Shown here: positions 35,973-44,680 of the stretch, in pieces | Layout: each line of letters opens with the position of its first letter | How positions within the stretch are numbered: position 1 is the first letter of the stretch | Assembly: GCA_025655455.1 (NCBI GenBank) | Contig: JAHXIV010000037.1 | Location: 124,001-188,000, forward strand | Direction: 5' to 3' | DNA length: 64,000 bases | Source of the DNA: a gamma proteobacterium symbiont of Taylorina sp. | Lineage (GTDB): Bacteria; Pseudomonadota; Gammaproteobacteria; GRL18 | Made by a program: the position numbers and the translations under genes | Notes under the pieces: generated by a model | Databases searched by the model: none | Seen by the model: the letters and a program-made list of their open reading frames with translations, nothing else | Told to the model about the DNA's origin: nothing

Positions 35973-38383
35973 TGGTTAGTTTCCTTATATAAGCTGCGCT
36001 GTCCGCGTACCACAAGTAAGCCTATGATAAACATAAGCAGTGCAAATCCTGCCGGATAAACATAAAGTTTAACGGGATCGCTTTCTGGCGGCAATAACAA
36101 CCAGTACCAGGTAGATAAGGTATGTTTAGAACCTGCTTCACCATTACTACCATCCCAGTTAGCAAATGAGACAGGGATAAACTCACCTTCATTAAAGCTG
36201 ATTTCACCTTCTGTACCAGCACGTTTACGTTTCATCAGGATCTGCCAGCGACCATCAAACCACTCACCCTGAGCTGAGACTTCCTTATAATCCATCATCG
36301 GCTCAGGTTTAGTATTTGGCCCGGATCCTTTAAGCACCATACTGCTTGCTGCCTGCTTAGGTTTCAGACTACCTGCATTCCAATACCACATAGAAGTATT
36401 ATGACTGCTGTCACCATGACGATAAAGCGGTTTTTCTACCATTGGTGCTGAAGTATAGGCTCCTTCCCTTGGAAATTGCATTGCCACAGCATCAGAATGC
36501 AAGGTAAGTTCTTCATCCTGAATGCTCATACTATATTCATGACCGGGCAAGCTGTGGGTACGATCATTCACTTCCATTAAGAAAGCAATTTCATCTTCAT
36601 TATAAAGTACTCTGACACTAATCAGATCATTGAGAGGTTTAAACATGCGTGGTTCTTTAATAATATTAGGCACCAACCTCATAGAAGTCACTGGTGCAGT
36701 TTTCCAGGCTTCATCTGCAATAGTATCCGGTAAATTACCCTCAACTTTAACACCTTGAATCACTCCCTTACCGGGTGCTGTATTGATGTCACGCAACGAA
36801 TAAACATAATTGGCAATATGCCAGCGATCTTCAAGACTGACCGGATCTTCATTGCCTTCACCCTCTGCCCTATGTGCCGGCATTGGAGTACCGGGGATAC
36901 CAATAGAAAGACGGGTATAAATATTTTTAATAATTTGATCACGGACTTTTTCAGGTTCTTTCTCGGCAGTACGATTGGTAGTTCTCCATGACCAGGCCTT
37001 ATTCAGATCTCGCGGCCAGATACGATATCCCCAATCATCTGCCAGCCGTTTTCCAGAGCGCAGATCACCACGTCCCTCCACACCATGACATTCATAACAG
37101 GGTTTAAAAGCTTTTTTACCTTTTGCCGCTGAATCAGCTGAATAAGCAATTTGACCATCTAATGGTTCAATTTCTGTGACATTTTTAAAGTCATCTTTCT
37201 TATAATGTCCTTCATCATCAAAGTCATCATCTTCAGCAGCATCCGGTGCCCAGGTGGCTGAAATATCAAAACGTTTAAGTACGGGAATTAAAGAATTGAT
37301 TTGTTCATCTGTCATCAACTTACTCCAGCCCGGCATACCTGTTCCGCTTAAACCATGTTTGATGGTATCAAACAGATCTTCATCCCGAACCGGCAAAGTC
37401 CCCGGAGATGTTTTATATTTAAACAAGCCCAGAGTAAAGTCCCTTGGTCTGGGATAGAGCGTATCAGCAGCCACACCATCACCCGCCCCCTCTTCACCAT
37501 GACAAACAGAACAGCGTAAATCATAAAGCTCCTTTCCTTTCATTTTTGCCCGTTTACTACTTAACTCTGTTTTCATACCGGTAACAATTTTAGATATTTC
37601 AGCATCCCAGATACGTGGTACTTCTTCTGTATAGTCATATAAAAAAGTAATAACATTCCAGACATCTTCCTCACCCAGCATTTCGTGCCAGACCGGCATT
37701 GCAGATTTCCAGGGTGTCCCTTCTTTGGGCAATCCCGGACCACCGGTGGTAATACGCCAGAATAAAAAGGCTTCCTGCAGCTGGTTAATGGTTTCATCCT
37801 GAAAGTTAATCGGTCTGGGATTAAAGCCATCAGCAAAAATACCCTCGCCGTACATCAGATCACCATGGCAGAAGAAGCAGTTCTGGTAATAAATATCACG
37901 ACCGGCAGACACGGCAGTATTATATGTTTCCCAGCCATCATCCTTATTCCCGGCTTTCATACTGGCAATCACTTTTTCTCTAACTGGATTTTCCAAGCTA
38001 CTCAAATCGTAAGTTTTATTGAAAACTTTTAGCTTGGAAGGCGGTGCAGGATGAACCTGACGTAACTCAACTGGGGAGTCAAAATCAGGTTTCACCATAA
38101 TGTGAGCGGTATAACCAATTAACGCCGGTATGGCTAACAAGAAGAACCATCGAATAGGCCAGGTATTGTCTTTTTGCGTGACAGCAGCAATAGGTGCCTT
38201 AAAACGTGACCAGGTATCCTCATCAAAAGAGAAAAATAATAGTACACCTATCACACAGATAATCATGTATTGAATTAATAGTGATACCGGCAACAGGGGT
38301 GGTATACCATATTTAAAGAATACAAATACGGCAACTAAAATGATAACGGCCATTAATAATGGCGGAAATTTAAAACTTTTCAT
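35969..38383 (-). CDS. Tri-heme cytochrome c with ethylbenzene-dehydrogenase-type domain
   Basis: This 804-residue membrane protein has two or three N-terminal hydrophobic segments (about 8-23, 28-51, 79-97). Three CxxCH sites follow at 169-173 (CFFCH), 291-295 (CSVCH) and 429-433 (CYECH), each in a class I cytochrome c-like domain. Residues about 545-765 resemble the heme b-binding gamma subunit domain of ethylbenzene and DMSO dehydrogenases. A C-terminal membrane segment lies near 775-793. It probably carries electrons at the periplasmic face for the CydA-like protein. Confidence 0.85.
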   Translation of the reverse strand: MKSFKFPPLLMAVIILVAVFVFFKYGIPPLLPVSLLIQYMIICVIGVLLFFSFDEDTWSRFKAPIAAVTQKDNTWPIRWFFLLAIPALIGYTAHIMVKPDFDSPVELRQVHPAPPSKLKVFNKTYDLSSLENPVREKVIASMKAGNKDDGWETYNTAVSAGRDIYYQNCFFCHGDLMYGEGIFADGFNPRPINFQDETINQLQEAFLFWRITTGGPGLPKEGTPWKSAMPVWHEMLGEEDVWNVITFLYDYTEEVPRIWDAEISKIVTGMKTELSSKRAKMKGKELYDLRCSVCHGEEGAGDGVAADTLYPRPRDFTLGLFKYKTSPGTLPVRDEDLFDTIKHGLSGTGMPGWSKLMTDEQINSLIPVLKRFDISATWAPDAAEDDDFDDEGHYKKDDFKNVTEIEPLDGQIAYSADSAAKGKKAFKPCYECHGVEGRGDLRSGKRLADDWGYRIWPRDLNKAWSWRTTNRTAEKEPEKVRDQIIKNIYTRLSIGIPGTPMPAHRAEGEGNEDPVSLEDRWHIANYVYSLRDINTAPGKGVIQGVKVEGNLPDTIADEAWKTAPVTSMRLVPNIIKEPRMFKPLNDLISVRVLYNEDEIAFLMEVNDRTHSLPGHEYSMSIQDEELTLHSDAVAMQFPREGAYTSAPMVEKPLYRHGDSSHNTSMWYWNAGSLKPKQAASSMVLKGSGPNTKPEPMMDYKEVSAQGEWFDGRWQILMKRKRAGTEGEISFNEGEFIPVSFANWDGSNGEAGSKHTLSTWYWLLLPPESDPVKLYVYPAGFALLMFIIGLLVVRGQRSLYKETNQ

Positions 38384-38388
38384 AGTTA

Positions 38389-39369
38389 TTATTCGCCCTT
38401 TTGCTCAGTATTGGATTCAGTGTCGGTTTCAGGTTCAGGAACTGTTTCAGTATGTTTCGGAGTGTCATTTTCATTAGAAACTTCTTTCTCAGGCTCCTTA
38501 GTCTCAGAATTTTTACTATCAACAGCTTTACTTTGATAGAGAAAATCAACCACCATTTCCAGTTCTTTAACTATCATTTTATTAGCAAAGTCCGGCGGCA
38601 TAATAGGTGGGAAGCCCTCAGCAATCACTGCAGATGGATTAATAATACTTTCTCGAATTTCTTCTTTAGATAAACGAGAACCGATTGTTTTCAGTTCCGG
38701 TCCAATCGTTGCAGGACTATCCAGAACCGCATGGCAGGCAGTACAGCCATTTTTAGTTAAAACAGCTTCAGCAGTTTCTGCTGGTTTTGGTGGTTCTGCA
38801 GAAGCCGCTGACTTTTCTGCAACAGCGGGAGCATCGGTGGGCAATTCAACCGTTGGCTGCCCCCCATCTTTGGCTTGTAAATAGGCAATCACTGCTCCCA
38901 TTTCAACCTCAGTCAGTTCAATCGGAGCTTTATCAATAATCGGCATGGTAGAGGTCTCACCCTGTTTACCAAAACCTGCCACAATAAATTTACTGGGTTC
39001 AATCATAGATTCACGGAAATAACTTTCTGAATCTTTAGCTGTACCCTTATATTGCGGATCTTTCAAGCGTTCCAAAGCTGTCGCTTCCATATCCATTACA
39101 GGAATATCCGGTGCACGCCCCATATTGTTATGGCAAAGCGTACAGGTGCCTTTTCCTTTAAAGATACTTTCTCCCATGGCAATATAGCTTTCCATGGTTA
39201 AAGCACCTAAATCGACTTTGATATCTTTTGGAGCCTGTCCTTCTACCTGAGGTAATAAATTAGCGATTCCGGTAAAAACCAGTATCATAAACAGCATAAA
39301 TGAAAGCACTTTGACAATGATCGGCAGCCCACCGCTTTCCTTAATTATTTCGTCTTGCATTGTTTCCAT
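38389..39369 (-). CDS. Membrane-anchored di-heme cytochrome c
   Basis: This 326-residue protein has one N-terminal membrane anchor (about 18-40) and two heme-binding sites, CTLCH at 76-80 and CTACH at 209-213. The second domain has the later INPSAVIAEGFPPIMPPDF segment typical of class I cytochromes. A Pro/Ala/Glu-rich linker joins the two domains, and the C-terminal 40 residues are Glu/Thr-rich and low in complexity. It lies between the CydA-like and tri-heme cytochrome genes with short gaps, so the three probably form one complex. Confidence 0.87.
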   Translation of the reverse strand: METMQDEIIKESGGLPIIVKVLSFMLFMILVFTGIANLLPQVEGQAPKDIKVDLGALTMESYIAMGESIFKGKGTCTLCHNNMGRAPDIPVMDMEATALERLKDPQYKGTAKDSESYFRESMIEPSKFIVAGFGKQGETSTMPIIDKAPIELTEVEMGAVIAYLQAKDGGQPTVELPTDAPAVAEKSAASAEPPKPAETAEAVLTKNGCTACHAVLDSPATIGPELKTIGSRLSKEEIRESIINPSAVIAEGFPPIMPPDFANKMIVKELEMVVDFLYQSKAVDSKNSETKEPEKEVSNENDTPKHTETVPEPETDTESNTEQKGE

Positions 39370-39380
39370 TATAGTGCCCC

Positions 39381-41201
39381 TTATTGCTCAGACTTTTGTA
39401 CAGGCACTGCCTGTCTGGTTTCACTTAAAGAAGCCACCCAGAAAATAAACAGGATCAGTATCAGAAATGCAACCGTGGCCACTGTCATCATATTTGCCGC
39501 ATAACCAATATTAGGAATAAAATTATCTGTCGAGTTATCCTTTATCACTGTATAGACATGCCAGTGTGTGCGTACTGAAGAACGCACATAGCCCATCAGA
39601 GCCATCAGCCAGGTAAAGGCTATGGGTAAAGCAAAAAGAGCATAAACCCCGCGATTAGAAATTTTGCCCCAGGTCACAGGCAAATTCTTTGCACCTTTAA
39701 ACATCATCGTATCAATAGTGACACCAGCAATAATGACAATCAAAGTGGACATAACCTGAGCCACTGAAGATCCTACTTTATAAACTGTGTTGGTATAATA
39801 ACCATAGTAAACACCCAGAAAAATAACGTTAGCAATTGCAACCAGATAGATGGCCGCCATTAAAGCATTACCAAATCCAGCCCATGCCACAGTAATCTCT
39901 TTATCAGAGCGGCGATAAAGCTGGAAGGACAGAAAAGTACCAATCAGCATTAAATTCACGGCAATATTTTTGGCCGGCATAATACCAAATGGCCCTAATA
40001 GCGGATGATGTGAACCACCCAGATCAGCAATTTCTTTAGCGGATAAAATCAAGGTATGAGGGGTCACCCAGATTAAAAAGCTGCCGACCAACGTGACGGC
40101 AATATATTTAATAAGCCAGGTATAACGTTTTGATCCTTCGCAGCGCGACATGCCATTCCATAGATAATAATTGGCCGCCAATAAAATGGTTCCAATCAAT
40201 ACTGCCTGTACAATAAATAACCAGGCCAGAATTCCACCCATGGCAGTAATACCCATTTGCTGTGAATAGGCATAAATTTCAGCCATCAACCAGTAACCGG
40301 CAAAAGGCAGGGGTAAAAAGGCTAATACCGCAATAAAGTTTGACGTATAACCCATCCAGTCATAATGAGCACGCTGAGCCATAGTACGGGCGCTGAGCAT
40401 TTTATAACCAGCATACGCTCCAACCACTGCACCGCCAAAAGCGATATTAGCCACGAAGCGATGTAAGTTCAACGGGTTCCATAAAGGACCACGCATAATA
40501 TCCCATATACCGCCTGTTACTACACCAGCTTCGTCCACACCGGAAGGAGCCATCATAAAAGTTGCCCAGGCATTGGCTACAAATAACAGCGTGGTTCCAA
40601 CCCCATTAAGCAGAACACCCAGAGATAAATGAACATACTTTTTGTTGCCATAACGCAGCGCATACCAACTATAGTAATAAATATACAAAACACCACTTTC
40701 CAGAAAGAACAACAAAGCATAAACCATCACCTGATTGCCGAATACTTCCATCATATAAGCCATAAAGGTGGGATAAAGCAGGAATAAAGAGAAAGCAAGA
40801 GTGCCGCCAAATAATGCTGTCAATGAATAAGCTGTCATAGAGACTTTCATAAATTCATGCGCCATATCATCATAGCGCTGGTCTCCCGTCTTAACACCAA
40901 TCCATTCAATCACTGTAACAAATAAAGGCACAGCAAGAACAAAAGCCGCCAAAAAGAGATGTAATTGTGCGACCACCCAGACAAAGGCACGACTGCTCAC
41001 CGAACCGATTTGACGATAATCTGAGGGCCCCATTCTGGGGGCGGCTTTCTTTTCTATAGTAGCATCAGCCGCCTGTTCAGCCGTTTCTATTATTGTATCT
41101 GCTGACCAGGCTAATTCCGTAGTCAATGTTAAACTGCTAAACACCACAAGCAAAAGAAACACTGACATTAAAGGCGAGCGTAATTTTATATAAGTGAACA
41201 T
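39381..41201 (-). CDS. CydA-like cytochrome bd-type oxidase subunit I
   Basis: This 606-residue protein has many membrane helices and resembles subunit I of bd-type quinol oxidases. Candidate heme ligands are the His in VAQLHLFLAAF (like E. coli H19) and the His in LNLHRFVANIAFGG (like H186). It differs from standard CydA by an N-terminal signal-like segment and a 60-residue leader region. A GRQPW motif and a clear Q-loop are not visible. No cydB lies in the window. Coupling with two c-type cytochromes suggests it does not simply oxidise quinol. Whether it reduces oxygen is open. Confidence 0.75.
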   Translation of the reverse strand: MFTYIKLRSPLMSVFLLLVVFSSLTLTTELAWSADTIIETAEQAADATIEKKAAPRMGPSDYRQIGSVSSRAFVWVVAQLHLFLAAFVLAVPLFVTVIEWIGVKTGDQRYDDMAHEFMKVSMTAYSLTALFGGTLAFSLFLLYPTFMAYMMEVFGNQVMVYALLFFLESGVLYIYYYSWYALRYGNKKYVHLSLGVLLNGVGTTLLFVANAWATFMMAPSGVDEAGVVTGGIWDIMRGPLWNPLNLHRFVANIAFGGAVVGAYAGYKMLSARTMAQRAHYDWMGYTSNFIAVLAFLPLPFAGYWLMAEIYAYSQQMGITAMGGILAWLFIVQAVLIGTILLAANYYLWNGMSRCEGSKRYTWLIKYIAVTLVGSFLIWVTPHTLILSAKEIADLGGSHHPLLGPFGIMPAKNIAVNLMLIGTFLSFQLYRRSDKEITVAWAGFGNALMAAIYLVAIANVIFLGVYYGYYTNTVYKVGSSVAQVMSTLIVIIAGVTIDTMMFKGAKNLPVTWGKISNRGVYALFALPIAFTWLMALMGYVRSSVRTHWHVYTVIKDNSTDNFIPNIGYAANMMTVATVAFLILILFIFWVASLSETRQAVPVQKSEQ

Positions 41202-41235
41202 AATGTTTATTCCAAAAATGTATGTTGTGTAGATT

Positions 41236-41361
41236 TTACTGAGCAGGCGTCATATCAATATTAAGAGGCAAGCCCTGCATAGACATAATGGCATGATCCA
41301 TCAAATAAAATAAAGCAAATGCAATGACAAAGGACAACAACCAGTTTTTCAGAGTTTTCAT
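41236..41361 (-). CDS. Small one-helix membrane protein of the oxidase operon
   Basis: This 41-residue frame starts MKTLKNWLLSFVIAFALF and ends DMTPAQ. GGAG lies five bases before the ATG. One hydrophobic helix spans about residues 6-21. Its place just upstream of the CydA-like gene recalls small CydX-like subunits, but there is no sequence match I can assert. Confidence 0.6.
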   Translation of the reverse strand: MKTLKNWLLSFVIAFALFYLMDHAIMSMQGLPLNIDMTPAQ

Positions 41362-41404
41362 TTTTTCTCCAGATCTTAAAGAGCGTTTATTTATGATGTC
41401 TCAC

Positions 41405-41569
41405 TTAATGATGCGATACAACACCATGATCATAAATAACCAGCCACCACATAAAGATTAAAGTACCCGCAAGGGTGATCCTTAACATCCAGGGTCCCCA
41501 GGTTGCATCATCATGAAGTGAAGTATTAGTGATACTATTCAGATCAGTATTATTTTCTTCAGTACTCAA
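41405..41569 (-). CDS. Small one-helix membrane protein, TTG start
   Basis: This is a 54-residue protein if started at the TTG at 41569, which has GAGGA seven bases upstream. A longer frame reaches 41650 but lacks that support. The N-terminus is polar and acidic (STEENNTDLNS). A membrane helix (MLRITLAGTLIFMWWLVIY) follows, and the end is DHGVVSHH. It leads the bd-like oxidase operon. The His-rich end might bind a metal. I do not recognise the family. Confidence 0.6.
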   Translation of the reverse strand: MSTEENNTDLNSITNTSLHDDATWGPWMLRITLAGTLIFMWWLVIYDHGVVSHH

Positions 41570-41761
41570 GATAGTTTCCTCAGTGTTTTTATTTGTTTGT
41601 ACAATAAAGACCTTAAACTTAACAGAGGATTGCAACAAATATACCAACAAAAAACAAGCTCAATAAAATAACTGTAAAATACTAATTTATCAAATAGTTA
41701 AATATAATATTTTAGCTGGAAATATTTTTTGTACAGTGTAATAACAAAAACAAAGCAAAAA

Positions 41762-41905
41762 ATTGAATAAATTGTTCAATAATATTAGAAAAACTAATAT
41801 AATTTGTTCAAACTTTATATTTGAACAAATTATTCACATGACTGTTTTTAATTATTCAAATGGCTAATCATTATTATACAGGCAATATCCCTTTGAATAA
41901 ATTCA
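41762..41905. promoter_or_regulatory. Cluster of inverted repeats in the divergent promoter region
   Basis: The 469-base gap between the oxidase operon (minus) and the HEAT gene (plus) has three inverted repeats. The longest is perfect: aatttgttcaa (41801-41811) and ttgaacaaatt (41821-41831), with a nine-base spacer. A related pair, attgaa/ttcaat, lies at 41762-41780, and tgaat/attca lies at 41894-41905. The word (A)AATTTGTTCAA or close recurs three times. This looks like an operator for a dimeric regulator. The rest of the gap is AT-rich without a gene. Confidence 0.6.
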
Positions 41906-42038
41906 GCTTTTTATTTACTTTTTATATAAGAGATTAATGTTTTAAGTATTTGGTATAGTACTTGCTCGTTTTGCTGGATTAGTACATTTAATCGCCGGGG
42001 TTCCTGACCCAAAACTAATTTCCTATGGAGTAGTCTTT

Positions 42039-44555
42039 TTGCAAACAATAAATCATCATGTAATTGATCGCTTATTAAATTATCTCGAAAATGGTGATGA
42101 AGTCGATCGTTGCTATGCAGCAAAAACGCTGGGAAATCTCAAAGTTAAAGCTGCAACCAGCGCCCTGTTAGAACGCATTAAAGATGAAGACATCGATGTC
42201 TGCATTGATGCGGTGACCGCATTAGGAAAAATTAAAGACTTTTCTGCTATTCCATCTTTACTGGAATCACTTGAAAAAGATCCCGATAGTGATGTAAAAC
42301 TTGCAATCACCGAATCTCTGGTTTATTTTCAGAGCCAGGATGCCATTGATGTCTTGTTAAAACTTGCTGAAGATCGTCCCGAGGGAATGGATTTTGACCA
42401 AAATGACGATTGGGACAGCTGGTGGGACTTACAAGAAAAAGCCATCTTCATTCTGGGTGAAATGAAAATACAAAAAGCAGTGCCCATTTTAAAAGATATT
42501 TTAGAAGATGAGTTCAGTCAGGATATTGAATCTATTGTACTAAAAGCTCTGGCAAAAATTGGTGGTGATGCAGACGAATATTTAATTAATCGCCTGAACA
42601 ATAGTGATAATACTTATGCAGAAAAACACCAGCGTCGTACAGCAACTGCACTGGGTTTTTCACAGAGCAAAGAAACCTTACAGGCTTTAGGACGTGCTCT
42701 GGTCAGCAAGTCCGCCGATACAAGAGAAAATGTGATCTATGCACTGGGTCAACGCAAAGCCAGTCAATATATAAGAGCCATACTATTGAGTCTACGGGAT
42801 CCCAATGCCAATGTTAAAAGTGCAGCATTGGAAGTTGTGCAGCAATTAGCGAGTGAAACACAAATTGATCAGGAGTTGGATTTTAATCAAATTGCAGCAT
42901 TCTTGCATAATAACCTGCAGAATAAAGACTTGTCTGATAAAGATATTACCTTACAAACCACAGTTTTATCTTTCTTTAAAGAGCAGGAGAAAATTCATCC
43001 TGTCATCGCTAAACTAAGCAAAGAAAATCAAAGTTTGATACACCAAAGCCTTTTATCATCTAATGATAATGTGCTCACTCAGGCAGCTCAGCTCGCAGGT
43101 ATTAGCCGGGATCCAGACAATGCAGAAGCTCTGTTTAATCTGGCATTTTCTGAAAGCCACTCAGTCTGGGTGAAAAAAGAAGCTATTTTAGCTTTAGGCA
43201 CTATCATTAACAACATAGAACCTGAGCATAGAAAACAAGCTCTATTAGACTTAAGACAACTGGTACATCATGAAGAGCAGGCCGTACGATTTGCAGCTTT
43301 GCAATCATTGTTAACCCTTTCCAATGAATATCAGCTGCCAGAACCTTCAGATGATGATAACGAGCTACCGCCGATCAGCATATTATTAGCCACTTTAAAA
43401 GGTGAACAATTTGATATTCAGGCGGAGGATGAAATCTGCAGTACAGGTGAAACTCCAACAGAAGATAATTGCAGCAGTTGTCCAAAAAATACAGCCTGTT
43501 CAGATAATATTCAGCTTACAGAATCTATAATAAAACAATTTGAAGACAATGATATAAAGGAAAGTACTCATCTGATTGCTGACAATGAAGACCAGACAAT
43601 AGGTGCTGCACAGTCAACCTTAGAAGCCATTGCCATGGATAATGTTGAAAGCACTTTATCTGTTATTCCTGAAACAACTGAACAAAAATCACACAACAAA
43701 GAAAGCGGGCCATTTATTTCAGAAGAACTACCAGAAGAGCTGGATGAATATGTCGCTATTATGCGTAAAAACTTTTCTGCTGGAAAAAAGATTGTAAGGA
43801 GAAAGATCAATACCTTTAGTGATGCTCGTCACATCTGTGCACGCTTGCTTTCCGATAATATTCACAGTCGGTATAATGAGCTTATTGTCAGTACTCTGTC
43901 AGAATGTTTAAATGATGAAGATGAACAATTACGTCAGGAAGCAGCTGAGACGTTATCACTGATCAGTTTAAAAAACCCTTTAATACCTGGCTTAAATAAT
44001 ACCTTTGGCAAGCTGGTCACACTATTGGACAGCAAAGATTCTGATATGAGAATTGCTTGTATCCATGCGATTAGCCATTCAGGTAATCCTGCAGCACTAC
44101 CTCATCTACTGGATTATTTATCTGATGAAGAATATATCGTTAAACTACAGGCAATTGAAGGTCTGGTCTATATACTAAATAATACGGCTGGACTGACTCA
44201 GGAACAAAAAGATGAGTTCATGGTTTTGGATGAAGTCAATCCAACTCAGATTGTAGCTGCACTTTTTGACTGTTTAGAAGATAAAAACTATAGTGTATCA
44301 ATGAGTGCTATTGAGGCTCTGGTTGAACTAAAACAAACGGATGCGATTGAGAAATTTGTTGATGTTGCACTCACAGGAGAAGGTCAGTCAGCAAGGCAGA
44401 TTTCAAAGTTATTGAAAAAACTGGATGTAGAAAAAAGTACTGAAGTTCTTTTAGCGCGACTGGATAGTGTTTCTGACAGCTCTTATAGACGTTATGTAAT
44501 GGAAATGCTGGAAGTTGTTATAGACTCAGATGAAGGACAAAAGCAAGCGGCTTAG
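42039..44555 (+). CDS. HEAT-repeat protein with central Cys cluster
   Basis: This 838-residue cytoplasmic protein consists of two helical HEAT/PBS-lyase-like repeat arrays (about 1-430 and 570-830), with units such as VDVCIDAVTALGKIKD and DSDVKLAITESL. The linker holds four cysteines at 467, 478, 481 and 487 (C-x10-C-x2-C-x5-C), a possible Fe-S or zinc site. It starts at TTG 42039, with GGAG eight bases upstream. Such proteins act as scaffolds. The divergent oxidase operon suggests a role in its regulation or assembly. Confidence 0.8.
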   Translation: MQTINHHVIDRLLNYLENGDEVDRCYAAKTLGNLKVKAATSALLERIKDEDIDVCIDAVTALGKIKDFSAIPSLLESLEKDPDSDVKLAITESLVYFQSQDAIDVLLKLAEDRPEGMDFDQNDDWDSWWDLQEKAIFILGEMKIQKAVPILKDILEDEFSQDIESIVLKALAKIGGDADEYLINRLNNSDNTYAEKHQRRTATALGFSQSKETLQALGRALVSKSADTRENVIYALGQRKASQYIRAILLSLRDPNANVKSAALEVVQQLASETQIDQELDFNQIAAFLHNNLQNKDLSDKDITLQTTVLSFFKEQEKIHPVIAKLSKENQSLIHQSLLSSNDNVLTQAAQLAGISRDPDNAEALFNLAFSESHSVWVKKEAILALGTIINNIEPEHRKQALLDLRQLVHHEEQAVRFAALQSLLTLSNEYQLPEPSDDDNELPPISILLATLKGEQFDIQAEDEICSTGETPTEDNCSSCPKNTACSDNIQLTESIIKQFEDNDIKESTHLIADNEDQTIGAAQSTLEAIAMDNVESTLSVIPETTEQKSHNKESGPFISEELPEELDEYVAIMRKNFSAGKKIVRRKINTFSDARHICARLLSDNIHSRYNELIVSTLSECLNDEDEQLRQEAAETLSLISLKNPLIPGLNNTFGKLVTLLDSKDSDMRIACIHAISHSGNPAALPHLLDYLSDEEYIVKLQAIEGLVYILNNTAGLTQEQKDEFMVLDEVNPTQIVAALFDCLEDKNYSVSMSAIEALVELKQTDAIEKFVDVALTGEGQSARQISKLLKKLDVEKSTEVLLARLDSVSDSSYRRYVMEMLEVVIDSDEGQKQAA

Positions 44556-44650
44556 GAGTGCTACAGCCAAAAAAATTGGCACGAATTATTTTTAGTAACA
44601 TAAAAATGACTTAAAATCATTTGTGCTAATTTTTTGTTACTCAAGAGTTT
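44556..44650 (+). repeat. Dispersed ~90-bp element, copy B
   Basis: It begins directly after the HEAT gene stop. A first hairpin is gccaa-aaaaa-ttggc (about 44566-44580). Then agtaacataaaaat and attttttgttact form outer arms around an inner atga/tcat pair. It is about 80 percent identical by eye to the copy at 61494 over its whole length. The second hairpin's T-rich arm could serve as a terminator for the HEAT gene. Confidence 0.7.
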
Positions 44651-44680
44651 ATTTTTAAATACAAACATTAGGAAAAAAAC

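Noticed and set aside
41762-41780. TTGAA...TTCAA considered as an FNR box
   Set aside because: The half-sites are too far apart: FNR sites have TTGAT-N4-ATCAA and here the spacing is larger.
44574-44592. TTGGCACG in the dispersed element considered as a sigma-54 promoter
   Set aside because: The -24 part is good but the -12 GC is absent (TT in its place), and the other copies do not keep the -24 word.
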